Assembly (NCBI RefSeq): GCF_038150125.1
Contig: NZ_JBBVMF010000003.1
Location: 248,001-312,000 of the forward strand
Length of the DNA stretch: 64,000 nucleotides
Reading direction: 5' to 3'
Source of the DNA: SW132 sp038150125
Lineage (GTDB): Bacteria; Bacteroidota; Rhodothermia; Balneolales; Balneolaceae
This document shows positions 50,947-59,979 of the stretch, piece by piece. The position numbers were made by a program, and so were the translations under genes. Position 1 is the stretch's first letter. Every line of letters begins with the position of its first letter. The notes below the pieces were generated by a model. It saw nothing but the letters and a program-made list of their open reading frames with translations, was not told the DNA's origin and did no database searches.

Positions 50947-53310
50947 TTACTCAGACTTTTCAAATAGGAGTCCCTGGGTAACCGACAATCGAACTGCCTC
51001 ATCTATCTTTTTTCTCGAGATATTTGGTGTAGATAAAGCAACTTTCCATTTTTCAGGTTCTGTCACGGGTAAGCCCAGAGCTGTTGGAACGACCTGTTTA
51101 GACTGCCCTTCCATATTTAGTACAACTACAATCTCTTTTCCACTATTAGGGTCCTTACGGTAGCCGTAGTAAATAACGGTTCCGTTAACCGGCTCAATGT
51201 AAGATAAAGTATCCGCCCCCCCGAAGTTGTTAATAAGCCATGGATTATTCATCCTGAAAGTTCTGACATCCAGATTAAAAGATGCTTTATTTGTATTTAT
51301 ATATCGGGCGTGATAATCAACTGTGCAATACGCACTCATATCCCTCATCCATGCGCGGCAAAAATCATGTAATTTATCTGGCGTCCATATGTCTTCATTA
51401 TTAGAAAGGTGTGAGTTATTCAGCATTGATAAGATATGTTCAACTGAATGATTCGTTGCCTCAACAAGGTGGAGGAGCGTTTTTGTGAAAGATCTTAACT
51501 GATCGAGAGTTAAGTAGCCAATATGTTTGAGTCTTTTAAAAAACCGTGACTGTCTGTATTCATTTTCAGTGATTTGCCAATCAAGAAAGTGAGCCTCTTC
51601 AGCTACAACTTTAATTGCATAGGTTGTATCTGTATCGCGAATGAAAGTCCAGGGTGTACTTCCGAGAGCCTGAAGAAAATCCATAGGTACGCCCGGTAAA
51701 AAACCATTCATTAACAGGGTTGTAGCAGGGTTATTATAGGCATTGTCCATGATCATTTTCAGGGAATTGCCAAGATGGGTATTGATGTTGATCGGCTCCG
51801 GATTGGCCTGTGTTCCCCTGCGCATTGTATCATGATTTGCATATCCGCCAATCCATTTCTCCCCCATTAAAAACATCTCCCGAAGGCGCCACCACTTGGA
51901 AACCCAGTATGTATAGCTGTAAGGGGTGTTATAGGCAAAAATCATTGGGGCCCATTGAAATGCATGTGGCTGATCCTTAGTCACCTCCCGATAAGTAGAA
52001 GCAAGCTCCCAGTCGTCTCGCGGCCAGGGTCGCCCATCTTCGAAAATCATCCAGGGGCGATATTCAACTCCATTCACATTTTGCATCGTGTCGCTCATCT
52101 CCCTAAGAAATTGATCATCATGTAGCACTTTATCGCGAGTACTATCATAGTATTTAAAATCTTGTGCCCCATCCACACGGACGCCATCAAACCCATAGTT
52201 TATTTTTCTGCGCTGCAGTTCAAGAATCATGGACCGAACAATGGGGTGCTTAAACCTGATGTCCTGCCCGTACATATTTGGTCCGCTAAAAAACATACCA
52301 GGCATCACCTCCAGCGCCTGATTATCAGCGTGGCCATATACAACATCAAGCACAACTTTCATAGGACGCGGAAAATTATGTGCGGTCTCAATAAATTCAA
52401 GGAGTTCATCCGGGCGCCCGGTTGTGAGCAGAGACGGGTTGATTGCTGCTGCGCCAAATATAGTAACGTCATAGCCCCAATTGAGAATATCAGGTTTACG
52501 AAGTCTCACGGTTATTTCTTCACCATTCTTAGATGGAGAGTTAACAGGATCCCAAAAAATATGGCGGTCCGGATGCTCAATAACTGGATCAATGGGCATA
52601 AGTTGAATAGCATCGAACCCGGTTAAGTTCATTTCGTCAGCCGTTAGTTCACCACCGTTTTTGAGCTTTGATTCAATCTGTTTAAAACGTTGAGTAAGTG
52701 AATGTAATGTCCCGGATATCGTTGCGGTCTGAACATGAATTTCAAGAAGGTTTACGGATGGTTTAATGCGATAGTCTTCTTCCGATGAAAGAGAATGTTT
52801 CAGATTATCGAAATAGTGCTGATCCTTCCGCTGCGATAAAGTCCGATCAAGATCGTAGACTTCGGAGGGAGCGTGTATTCCATAAGGCATTGAAATGGCC
52901 ATCGGATCCCGGATAATTTTTTCACGTCCCGACGGGTACGAATTTTTGACCTGGTACAGAACTCCAAACTGATTATTTGTTCCAACAGCAATTCCATCAA
53001 CAACAGCGGCCGCAAATTCTCCTTCTGTCTGAATGGGAAAGGAATAGTACTGAAATGATGCATGCTGCTCAGGTTTCTCGAAATTGAGGTACAAATTTGG
53101 TATGTACAATTCAAGTAATGTAAGCGATGCTTCCTTAAATTCTGGATTCCAAAATAAAAACCGGGCACTTGAATCATTGAGAACTGTACAGCCCAAGTGG
53201 GGCGCAAATGATTGAGCACGCTGGAAAGAGAGTGGTTGCTGAAGATCCGGACGGATATCAAACAAAAATTCACGTGTTTTGTCGCTCCTGTATTCTAAAG
53301 ACTGACCCAT
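50947..53310 (-). CDS. gghA: GH13-like glycoside hydrolase, probable glucosylglycerol hydrolase
   Basis: A 787-residue protein, probably cytoplasmic (no signal peptide). The catalytic barrel shows alpha-amylase family blocks: VVLDVVYGHADN, the nucleophile region YGFDGVRVDGAQDF, the acid region MIFEDGRPWPRDDW and GGYANHDTMRRGT with His-Asp. The overall text and length resemble the glucosylglycerol hydrolase group, which degrades the compatible solute glucosylglycerol when salt falls. I recall that group from cyanobacteria and salt-loving bacteria; I could not compare sequences. Glucosylglycerol synthesis genes are not in the window. Confidence 0.65.
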   Translation of the reverse strand: MGQSLEYRSDKTREFLFDIRPDLQQPLSFQRAQSFAPHLGCTVLNDSSARFLFWNPEFKEASLTLLELYIPNLYLNFEKPEQHASFQYYSFPIQTEGEFAAAVVDGIAVGTNNQFGVLYQVKNSYPSGREKIIRDPMAISMPYGIHAPSEVYDLDRTLSQRKDQHYFDNLKHSLSSEEDYRIKPSVNLLEIHVQTATISGTLHSLTQRFKQIESKLKNGGELTADEMNLTGFDAIQLMPIDPVIEHPDRHIFWDPVNSPSKNGEEITVRLRKPDILNWGYDVTIFGAAAINPSLLTTGRPDELLEFIETAHNFPRPMKVVLDVVYGHADNQALEVMPGMFFSGPNMYGQDIRFKHPIVRSMILELQRRKINYGFDGVRVDGAQDFKYYDSTRDKVLHDDQFLREMSDTMQNVNGVEYRPWMIFEDGRPWPRDDWELASTYREVTKDQPHAFQWAPMIFAYNTPYSYTYWVSKWWRLREMFLMGEKWIGGYANHDTMRRGTQANPEPININTHLGNSLKMIMDNAYNNPATTLLMNGFLPGVPMDFLQALGSTPWTFIRDTDTTYAIKVVAEEAHFLDWQITENEYRQSRFFKRLKHIGYLTLDQLRSFTKTLLHLVEATNHSVEHILSMLNNSHLSNNEDIWTPDKLHDFCRAWMRDMSAYCTVDYHARYINTNKASFNLDVRTFRMNNPWLINNFGGADTLSYIEPVNGTVIYYGYRKDPNSGKEIVVVLNMEGQSKQVVPTALGLPVTEPEKWKVALSTPNISRKKIDEAVRLSVTQGLLFEKSE

Positions 53311-53907
53311 AAATAAATGGCTTATATATTAACCGTTCGAAATATTGTTATTGTAGAGGCAGCGATTTGATATAGTTTTTGAGAGCACTCAGCGATACTG
53401 CTTTAACCGATCTGACCTGTAAAGTTACTACTCAACGTCAGCCTCATGTAGTGGGAGAAACTCAGTATTGCAAAACAAAAAATTCATGCTACTACAAATG
53501 AATAACTGAGGTAGACTTAATAACCCTTTTAGGTAAAAAAAAACGCTACCAACAGCATCTAATATAGTTGCTGAAAATTAAAAAGCGAATTGATTTTACA
53601 GTGACAATAGAAAAGATCGGAATAAATGGCTTGCAGGATGTTATGTGGCTAAATAAAATAATCTTTTGAGTAAGGCATCGAATTACGACCCGTCAGGTTA
53701 GTCGAGGCATTGAGCCGGTAAAATCTGTCGAGAATTTTGTGTGATTGCTATCCATGTTTTGCTTTCATATAATTTATTAAAAAATGGAAAGTCATCCTCA
53801 AATTTAAAAGAAACATGCAGATTGAACAATCTGAGGATATTAAATCTGTTTGTAGATACGGTGTCTAATTACTTGCAGAATTTCCATTGACAATTAATGG
53901 ATAAAGG
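53311..53907. other. Gene-free AT-rich stretch
   Basis: Nothing recognised in these roughly 600 bases. They hold the upstream region of the GH13 gene and the downstream region of plsC. No repeat or hairpin of note. Confidence 0.5.
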
Positions 53908-54672
53908 TCACACATCAACGTCGTTTACCGGGAGGTCGAAGTCAGCGGCAGCCCATTGCAGGTAGAGTGCCCGCACGCCGGCAATTTCATCATCGAGCGT
54001 GTCGAGGGTCCAGTCATCAGTGGAGATGGCCGGGTAGATATGTGCTGTTGATTTACCTTTTCGCGTAACCAGTGAGCCGCCCTCACTCAGGCGCTGGTTC
54101 CCCTCAAAATAGATTGGGACAATGGGATAGCCAAGATCCATGGCTGTACGGAATGGACCTTTTTTGAACGGGCCAATGATACCCTCGTGTTTCCGGGAAC
54201 CTTCAGGGGCAGCAAAGATGGAGAGTTTTTTCGCTCTCACTCTAGCATATGATTTTTGTAATGTTGTAACTGCTTCTTTTGAATTCTGCCGTTTGATGAA
54301 AACCTGGCCGGTGAGTCGCCCAAGAATAAAAAAAAGTGGATTATACTGAAGCTCCCATTTTGCAATGAACCGTACGCGTGGCAGGCCGAGGGCAAGAATA
54401 GTAAATAAGTCGAGAGTGGAACTGTGATTGGATATGTAGACAGCCGGAACAGACAGCCTGTCTGTGTGTTGTTTAATGGAGAACCGGATACCGAGAATAA
54501 AGAACACCGGGTAAGCGAGCAGCGGAGCAATTTGTTCGATTACAAAGTTGGTTAAACGTCCCAGGGAAATGATAAGCAGAAAGAGAACAAGAGGCGTGAT
54601 AAGTATGAGTAGTATAAAAAAAACTACCATCGACAAGGATGTTCGCAGTAGTTGTTCCAGTGTTGCTTTCAT
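53908..54672 (-). CDS. plsC: 1-acyl-sn-glycerol-3-phosphate acyltransferase (PlsC family)
   Basis: A 254-residue membrane-associated acyltransferase. Residues 10-65 hold two hydrophobic segments. The catalytic block is NHSSTLDLFTI (HX4D), followed by the acceptor-binding blocks FIKRQ and FAAPEGSRKHEG and the late VPIYFEGNQ. It acylates lysophosphatidic acid to phosphatidic acid in phospholipid synthesis. The gene starts 15 bases after the yraN stop and closes the minus-strand block. Confidence 0.85.
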   Translation of the reverse strand: MKATLEQLLRTSLSMVVFFILLILITPLVLFLLIISLGRLTNFVIEQIAPLLAYPVFFILGIRFSIKQHTDRLSVPAVYISNHSSTLDLFTILALGLPRVRFIAKWELQYNPLFFILGRLTGQVFIKRQNSKEAVTTLQKSYARVRAKKLSIFAAPEGSRKHEGIIGPFKKGPFRTAMDLGYPIVPIYFEGNQRLSEGGSLVTRKGKSTAHIYPAISTDDWTLDTLDDEIAGVRALYLQWAAADFDLPVNDVDV

Positions 54673-54687
54673 GCCCGCATTTTAGAT

Positions 54688-55050
54688 TTATCGGAAAGCA
54701 TCTTCAAAGTGGGTTATATCGGGTGCTTCTTTGTCATTTTGAACGATTGCAATTACATCAAACCGGACAAGTGCAGTTTCCATTTTTCGTTCGTAGACCC
54801 ACGCCTCGGCAGCTTTTTTCACCAGGGATTCCTTTTGGGGCGTAACGTAATCTTCCGGTCGTCCAAAGTAGGTGCCTGACCGAAGTTTAACTTCAACAAA
54901 AATAATCTGTTTATGATCGTAAGCAACAATATCTACCTCAGCCTTTTCAAAATAGTAGTTACGATCGAGAATAAGCCATCCCTTTGACTCCAGATACGCA
55001 GACGCAATTTCCTCGCCTTCATCTCCAATTTGACGGCCTGTTTTAGACAT
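54688..55050 (-). CDS. YraN/UPF0102 family endonuclease-like protein
   Basis: A 120-residue protein of the UPF0102 (YraN) family. GRQIGDEGEEIASAYLESKG, then ILDRNYYFEKAEVDIVAYDH and IIFVEVKLRSGTYFG form a restriction-endonuclease-like core (E...D...ExK). The role is unproven; a link with Holliday junction or DNA uptake is often suggested. It starts six bases after the stop of the GbsR-like gene. Confidence 0.9.
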   Translation of the reverse strand: MSKTGRQIGDEGEEIASAYLESKGWLILDRNYYFEKAEVDIVAYDHKQIIFVEVKLRSGTYFGRPEDYVTPQKESLVKKAAEAWVYERKMETALVRFDVIAIVQNDKEAPDITHFEDAFR

Positions 55051-55056
55051 AATATT

Positions 55057-55644
55057 TTAATCGTTGGCGGATACGGTGTTCGCTTCTCCTTTAAGAGACT
55101 GATGTGCCTCTGCAAGCTTGACCAGTTTTTTTAGGAATTTTAGATTCTTCTTGTTGATGTAAGGCAGCATCGCTTTTGTGAACCTGTCGAACATCTCCAG
55201 GAATTCTATGAAGTTTTCGATTCTCTCCTTAAATTCTTTTTCCTCTTCGGTGAGCTCTTCTCCATTCTCAAAAAGCTTGAGGCATTCTACCAGGTTATGC
55301 TGGATGGGGGCAATTTCCCGTTGCTGACGCTCATCAATTAAAACAGCAACAATGTTCCAGACATCTTTTTCGGCAGTATAGAAATCTTTCCGTTTTCCTT
55401 TAAAGTGTACCTTATTAACAAGCTGCCACTGCACAAGATTTCGGAGATTCATATTTGCATTCCCACGGCTAATATGCAGCTGATTCATGATCGTATCGGT
55501 ATCTAATGGCTCGTTTTCTGCATAGAGCAGAGCGTGGATTTGAGCCATCGTTTTGTTGATTCCCCATGCAGATGCCATTTCGCCCCATAGCAACACAAAT
55601 TGCTCAGATGCTTTTTCATACCGCTTTGACCGTTGTTCAGACAT
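55057..55644 (-). CDS. GbsR/MarR-family transcriptional regulator
   Basis: A 195-residue DNA-binding protein. FVLLWGEMASAWGINKTMAQ starts the winged helix-turn-helix (IHALLYAENEPLDTDTIMNQ then LHISRGNANMNLRNLVQW, where SRGNANxNLRxL is the GbsR signature). YTAEKDVWNIVAVLIDERQQRE continues into a helical C-terminal domain. GbsR proteins often sense choline or osmotic status in Firmicutes; in Bacteroidota the effector is unknown. It lies between the fmdB-like and yraN genes. Confidence 0.85.
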   Translation of the reverse strand: MSEQRSKRYEKASEQFVLLWGEMASAWGINKTMAQIHALLYAENEPLDTDTIMNQLHISRGNANMNLRNLVQWQLVNKVHFKGKRKDFYTAEKDVWNIVAVLIDERQQREIAPIQHNLVECLKLFENGEELTEEEKEFKERIENFIEFLEMFDRFTKAMLPYINKKNLKFLKKLVKLAEAHQSLKGEANTVSAND

Positions 55645-55652
55645 TCGGCTGC

Positions 55653-55952
55653 TTAATCGGTAGGTTTATCGGGGCCGGACTTAGGCTCTTTTTTATCTGT
55701 CGAAGCAGATTTAGATTCCGGCGAATCAGTTTTTGATGAGCTTTCGTTGTTCTTCCCCTTCCCGTTACTTTTCCCGTTTTTGTAATCCGTTACATAGAAT
55801 CCGGACCCTTTAAAAAGAAGTCCCGTTCCGCCACTGATTAGACGTTTTACAGGCTGACCGGTTGTCGGACACACTTTAAGCGGCTCTTCAGACATTGATT
55901 GGAGTACTTCAAATGTGGTACCATCTTCCCTTTTATACTCGTATGTAGGCAT
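55653..55952 (-). CDS. FmdB-family small protein without the zinc-ribbon cysteines
   Basis: About 99 residues from the ATG at 55952. MPTYEYKREDGTTFEVLQSM and EEPLKVCPTTGQPVKRLISG follow the FmdB/regulatory zinc-ribbon pattern. However, the first CxxC pair is replaced by REDG and the second keeps only one Cys, so zinc binding is doubtful. The C-terminal half is a charged, disordered Ser/Lys/Asp tail. I chose this start because the family begins MPTYEY; an upstream in-frame ATG at 56009 would add 19 unrelated residues. Confidence 0.75.
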   Translation of the reverse strand: MPTYEYKREDGTTFEVLQSMSEEPLKVCPTTGQPVKRLISGGTGLLFKGSGFYVTDYKNGKSNGKGKNNESSSKTDSPESKSASTDKKEPKSGPDKPTD

Positions 55953-56046
55953 ACTTGGTTTATTATATTTGTTAATACATTCACTAAACTGACTGAACAT
56001 ACAGCACAAAATGTGCCAAAGTTGTTTTCAGGCGCAAAATGACGGA

Positions 56047-57240
56047 TTAGGTCAAGGCATTAAATCCATTCGATAAACGTTGGATCGCTTCTTTTAATTG
56101 TTCCATCGACGACGCATAGCTGATTCTTAACCCGCCAGGTTCTCCAAAAGCATCTCCCGGAACTGCGGCAACCCCATGGTCCTCCAGCAAGTAGAGGCAG
56201 AGGTCGGTAGATGTTTTAATAGTTGAGCCAGACGGGGTACTCTTTCCAAGAAATGCACGAATATCGGGGAAGAGGTAAAATGCCCCGGAAGGAGTAAAAC
56301 AGTCAACACCGTCAATTTCATTGAGCGCTTTAACCATATAATTACGCCGTTCTAAAAAGGAATCTCTCATTCGAGATACTGGGGCCATGGAGCCTGTGTA
56401 AGCAGCAATTCCCGCTTTTTGAGAGATAGATGATGGGGCTGATGTTTCCTGGCTTTGAATTTTTGCCAGAGCGCTGATGATAGCCTTAGGGCCGGCAGCA
56501 TAACCTAGCCGCCAGCCAGTCATGGCAAATCCCTTTGAAAAACCGTTGATCACAACTGTCCTGTCCTGAAGGTCTGGTGCAGCATTCAAAATACTGACAT
56601 GCTCGCCGTTGAACACGATGTACTCATAAATTTCATCTGAAAAAATGAGAATATCGGGGTATTCTCTTAATACATTGGCAATCTCTTTCAGCTCTTTTAA
56701 CGTGTAACAGGTGCCCGTTGGGTTGGAGGGCGAGCATAGAATCAGAGCTTTTGTATTAGGAGTGATGTGTTCCCTAAGCTGTTCGGCCGTCATTTTAAAC
56801 TGATCAGCAAACGATGTTCGTATGGGAACAGGAGTTCCCTGGGCCATTTTTACCATTTCCGGATAAGATACCCAGTAGGGGGCGGGTATTAGCACCTCGT
56901 CTCCCAGGTTGATGGTAGCCAGCAGTGAAAACCCGATGGACTGCTTAGCACCGTTGGAGAGGACGATTTCATCGGCGCTGTAAGTGAGGTCGTTGTCTCG
57001 CTTGAGTTTATTCACAACTGCCTCCCTCAATTCCGGCATACCTGTATTCATTGTATAGCCATGAAATCCGTCAGTAATAGCTTCGATGGCGGCATTACAA
57101 ATGTGGGCTGGCGTTTTAAAGTCTGGTTCGCCGGCACTCAGCGATATGACAGACACACCCTCTCTGGCCAGCTGCTTTGCTCGGCCGGATATTTTAAGCG
57201 TTTGCGATTCCGATAGATTCTCTGCGCGGTTTGATATCAT
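56047..57240 (-). CDS. aspC: Aspartate/aromatic aminotransferase, class I (PLP-dependent)
   Basis: A 397-residue fold-type I aminotransferase. SLSAGEPDFKTPAHICNAAI, LILCSPSNPTGTCYTLKEL (substrate and cofactor binding), DEIYEYIVFNGEH and VINGFSKGFAMTGWRLGYAA with the PLP lysine are the marks of the bacterial Ib aspartate aminotransferases. It moves amino groups between aspartate and 2-oxoglutarate in the cytoplasm; prephenate or aromatic use is possible. The end of the gene is 94 bases from the fmdB-like start. Confidence 0.9.
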   Translation of the reverse strand: MISNRAENLSESQTLKISGRAKQLAREGVSVISLSAGEPDFKTPAHICNAAIEAITDGFHGYTMNTGMPELREAVVNKLKRDNDLTYSADEIVLSNGAKQSIGFSLLATINLGDEVLIPAPYWVSYPEMVKMAQGTPVPIRTSFADQFKMTAEQLREHITPNTKALILCSPSNPTGTCYTLKELKEIANVLREYPDILIFSDEIYEYIVFNGEHVSILNAAPDLQDRTVVINGFSKGFAMTGWRLGYAAGPKAIISALAKIQSQETSAPSSISQKAGIAAYTGSMAPVSRMRDSFLERRNYMVKALNEIDGVDCFTPSGAFYLFPDIRAFLGKSTPSGSTIKTSTDLCLYLLEDHGVAAVPGDAFGEPGGLRISYASSMEQLKEAIQRLSNGFNALT

Positions 57241-57388
57241 GGATTGTTGATTTAATTGCTGGAACGCTAAATTTTACTGTCTTGAATGATAGCAATAATC
57301 TGCCAAAAAAGAGGGTATTAATACGGAGGAAATGACAAAGTGAATTAAGGAATAATGAATGATAAACACCGAATTACGAACTTGTGTC

Positions 57389-57415
57389 AGGGTGCAAGAT
57401 TCGGTGTGCAAGATT
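57389..57415. repeat. Short degenerate heptamer/17-mer repeat
   Basis: GGGTGCAAGATTCGGTGTGC continuing AAGATTC. The unit GGTG(T)GCAAGATTC is present twice in tandem. It belongs in style to the seven-base arrays near the flagellin genes. Confidence 0.5.
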
Positions 57416-57423
57416 CAAATCAA

Positions 57424-57921
57424 TTACTCCATTTTTTTGAGAATGGCCTTATGAATATTGGGTGGAACGAAGCTGGTAATGTCACCATCCCAAAGAGCTA
57501 CTTCTTTTACAATTGACGAGGATGTAATGGCGTGATTTTCGTCGGGCATCAAAAAGAGTGTATCCAGTTTTGGAGACAGCCTGCGATTGGTAAGTGCCAT
57601 TTGAAACTCATATTCAAAATCAGAAATTTGTCTTACGCCCCTCAATAGGACTGTAGCATTCTTTTCTTCAGCAAAATCAATCAGCAGGCCCGTAAACTGT
57701 TCTACCTCCACTTTATCTTTCCATGGCTTGTCGCTGATGGCTTCACGAATAAGATCTTCGCGTTCCTGTCCTGTAAATAAGGTCTCTTTCTTGCTGTTCA
57801 CCGCAACTGTTACAACGACCAGGTCAAATATTCGGGTAGCTCGTTCAACCAAGTCAATATGACCGTTTGTAAACGGATCGAAAGATCCCGGATAAATTGC
57901 AATCTTTTTGGATTCTTCCAT
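57424..57921 (-). CDS. coaD: Phosphopantetheine adenylyltransferase CoaD
   Basis: A 165-residue enzyme of coenzyme A synthesis (ATP + 4'-phosphopantetheine to dephospho-CoA). IAIYPGSFDPFTNGHIDLVE holds the TxGHxxL-type nucleotidyltransferase motif, here TNGH. LLRGVRQISDFEYEFQMALT and SSSIVKEVALWDGDITSFVP are as in CoaD. Length equals that of E. coli CoaD. The start lies ten bases after the rsmD stop. Confidence 0.97.
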   Translation of the reverse strand: MEESKKIAIYPGSFDPFTNGHIDLVERATRIFDLVVVTVAVNSKKETLFTGQEREDLIREAISDKPWKDKVEVEQFTGLLIDFAEEKNATVLLRGVRQISDFEYEFQMALTNRRLSPKLDTLFLMPDENHAITSSSIVKEVALWDGDITSFVPPNIHKAILKKME

Positions 57922-57931
57922 AACCAGACTG

Positions 57932-58483
57932 TTAAAAGTCGCTGTTCTCCTTCATAAAGATAGATACAATCGTGCGGCCATAGGGCCTTGAATAAACACA
58001 GTTGGGATGATCGGAAAAGTCATGGCGTTTATCATGCTCAAGAATAAACCAGCCATCCTTGTTAAGTATATCCCGCTCAAGTACCATCTCAATAATCCCC
58101 GTCATGAAAAAGTAGTCGTAAGGCGGATCGGCAAAAATAAAATCAAACGATTGACCCGGGTTTTCAAGATATTCTTCGACGGCTATTATCCTTGTCGAAA
58201 TTTGGTCTTCAACATCAAATGTGCCTGCAAGTTTTTCGATATGTTTGATGTGGTCCGGTTCTCGGTCCACAAATATTACGCTTTCTGACCCTCTTGAAAT
58301 AGCTTCAAAGCCCAGATTACCGCTTCCGGCAAACAGGTCAAGCACGATGGTGCCTTCAAAATACCGACGGGCTGCTATCACCGAAAATATCCCTTCTTTT
58401 GTGCGGTCGGTAGTGGGACGAAGCAAATCGGTTTTTGGCGTTGGTATCTTTCGTCCTTTAAGAGTTCCCGTTATGATTCTCAT
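57932..58483 (-). CDS. rsmD: 16S rRNA (guanine-966-N2)-methyltransferase RsmD
   Basis: A 183-residue SAM-dependent methyltransferase. MRIITGTLKGRKIPTPK, RPTTDRTKEGIFSVI, VLDLFAGSGNLGFEAISRGS (SAM-binding loop) and DFIFADPPYDYFF (catalytic DPPY) are the RsmD signatures. It modifies G966 in helix 31 of 16S rRNA. It overlaps the DUF3822 gene by 26 bases and precedes coaD, the usual order in Bacteroidota. Confidence 0.95.
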   Translation of the reverse strand: MRIITGTLKGRKIPTPKTDLLRPTTDRTKEGIFSVIAARRYFEGTIVLDLFAGSGNLGFEAISRGSESVIFVDREPDHIKHIEKLAGTFDVEDQISTRIIAVEEYLENPGQSFDFIFADPPYDYFFMTGIIEMVLERDILNKDGWFILEHDKRHDFSDHPNCVYSRPYGRTIVSIFMKENSDF

Positions 58484-59366
58484 GGAGTTCCTTTTCGGGT
58501 TGATGATCGAAATTCATGCTCAGTAATATGGCCGGAAATGCACGCTCCAGAGGGAATCCGTACGTTTGTTCAGGGGCCGATATGTGCATTCTTTCCAACG
58601 AGTTCATTATAATGTGCTCTCCTGATCGATCCCAGTACGGGGCGAGCACCTTTCGTATTTCAGAAGCGTGGAACCCGTAGAAGTAGATTTGTTCGTGAAT
58701 GCCACTCATCCAGGAATTTATTTGTGCAAATAGTTTCCAGTAGTAGGGCAGATCGCTGACATTATCGAACCGTATAACAGTAGCACCCCTGAGCTTGCCT
58801 AAAAGGAATGAGCTGACGGAGATATAGTTTCGGCTGCAATGAATAGCCAGAAATGACCCATTAATATTGGTGTGATTTTGCCAGTCGATACCAATCTCAA
58901 ATTCTGAAATGTATTCAGTATGAGACACGTCTCCCAGCAGTTTTTTAAAACCACCCATGGCATTGGAGTCCCGAATAAGCAGAAGGCGATGATCTACATT
59001 GCTGAGCTTGTACCAGGTAATTTGAAGATCCTCGCGCGGAACCGATTGTGCAATTATTCGAATGTGAGCTTCCCGTTCATCCGGGTTTTCATATACATAG
59101 CGGGGCAGAATTGTCCAGCACTCTTCATCGGCCGGTGACAAGATCCGAATGGAGTTGCAATTGAATCTTTCTTTTAGATCAGCTACTGATCGTTTAATAC
59201 CGGAAAATGCGTCGTCGTTTCCGTGGACGATCGCATTTTTTACATTGAAGTTAAAGTCGAAAGCACCTATATGCTTCGCTGAAGATGGGTTGTTCTGGTC
59301 GTTTACCGAATAATAAATTTGATTATCGGAGTAACAGATTCCAAGACAAACATCCTCATCGGTCAT
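58458..59366 (-). CDS. DUF3822 family protein
   Basis: A 302-residue soluble protein of the DUF3822 family, typical for Bacteroidota and almost always next to rsmD and coaD. It begins VCLGICYSDNQIYYSVNDQN and contains FLAIHCSRNYISVSSFLLGK and WKLFAQINSWMSGI-type blocks that suggest an actin/Hsp70-like (ASKHA) fold. The function is unknown. The gene start lies two bases after the stop of the pseudopilin-like gene, and its end overlaps rsmD, so the three are one operon. Confidence 0.75.
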   Translation of the reverse strand: MTDEDVCLGICYSDNQIYYSVNDQNNPSSAKHIGAFDFNFNVKNAIVHGNDDAFSGIKRSVADLKERFNCNSIRILSPADEECWTILPRYVYENPDEREAHIRIIAQSVPREDLQITWYKLSNVDHRLLLIRDSNAMGGFKKLLGDVSHTEYISEFEIGIDWQNHTNINGSFLAIHCSRNYISVSSFLLGKLRGATVIRFDNVSDLPYYWKLFAQINSWMSGIHEQIYFYGFHASEIRKVLAPYWDRSGEHIIMNSLERMHISAPEQTYGFPLERAFPAILLSMNFDHQPEKELHENHNGNS

Positions 59367-59368
59367 TG

Positions 59369-59845
59369 TTAATTCCAGTTAGGGGCATTCAGCATTGTCG
59401 TACGCTCAAGAGACCCGATTTGATCTTCGCTGCCGGGGTTTTCAAGCAGATACAGTTTAGGCCTAATTGTGTCGTTCAGGGTATATTCGAACCTGTTGTG
59501 GGGAGGCCGTGGAGAGTAAATGACGGAATCAGGGTCGTAGGTAGACGGGTCACGGAATTCAAAGAGATCTTCGCCCCGTGCAACCATCATGGAGTCTTGT
59601 TTCAAAAATGCTACGAGGCTGTCTAAACCTCCTTCTGTGGGCGGGTAGTTGCCGCGCCGCCGGTTATATTGAACAATTGCATCACGTGCCACTTCCATTC
59701 GGTGGCGTTCGCGCTCAACCATTTCACGTTCATCCAGCACTGCCTGGTATGGGCCCACAATGGATATGTACAAGTAATAGCTCATCCCGATTATGATGAT
59801 GCCGAGTAGTACTGTTAATAGCTGATTACGCTTATCTATGTCCAT
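59369..59845 (-). CDS. Membrane-anchored pseudopilin-like protein
   Basis: A 158-residue protein with one N-terminal membrane segment (residues 10-29), then a long polar helix (LDEREMVERERHRMEVARDA), and a small domain with NRRRGNYPPTEGGLDSLVAF. That last motif is like the YPTTEQGLxAL of type II pseudopilins (GspG). The prepilin peptidase site (G-F-T-L-x-E) before the membrane helix is missing, so it is at most a relative. First gene of the DUF3822-rsmD-coaD operon. Confidence 0.55.
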   Translation of the reverse strand: MDIDKRNQLLTVLLGIIIIGMSYYLYISIVGPYQAVLDEREMVERERHRMEVARDAIVQYNRRRGNYPPTEGGLDSLVAFLKQDSMMVARGEDLFEFRDPSTYDPDSVIYSPRPPHNRFEYTLNDTIRPKLYLLENPGSEDQIGSLERTTMLNAPNWN

Positions 59846-59979
59846 GAGATAATGAGTTACGTGTTACGCGGGTTATGAAAAATAAAAAGGAAAATAAATG
59901 CAGGTGGCCTTACATGCAACTTTCTGTGTGATAACAGGGAAAAAAGAAGTAAAAACAGAGTAACCTACCATTTGACGAG

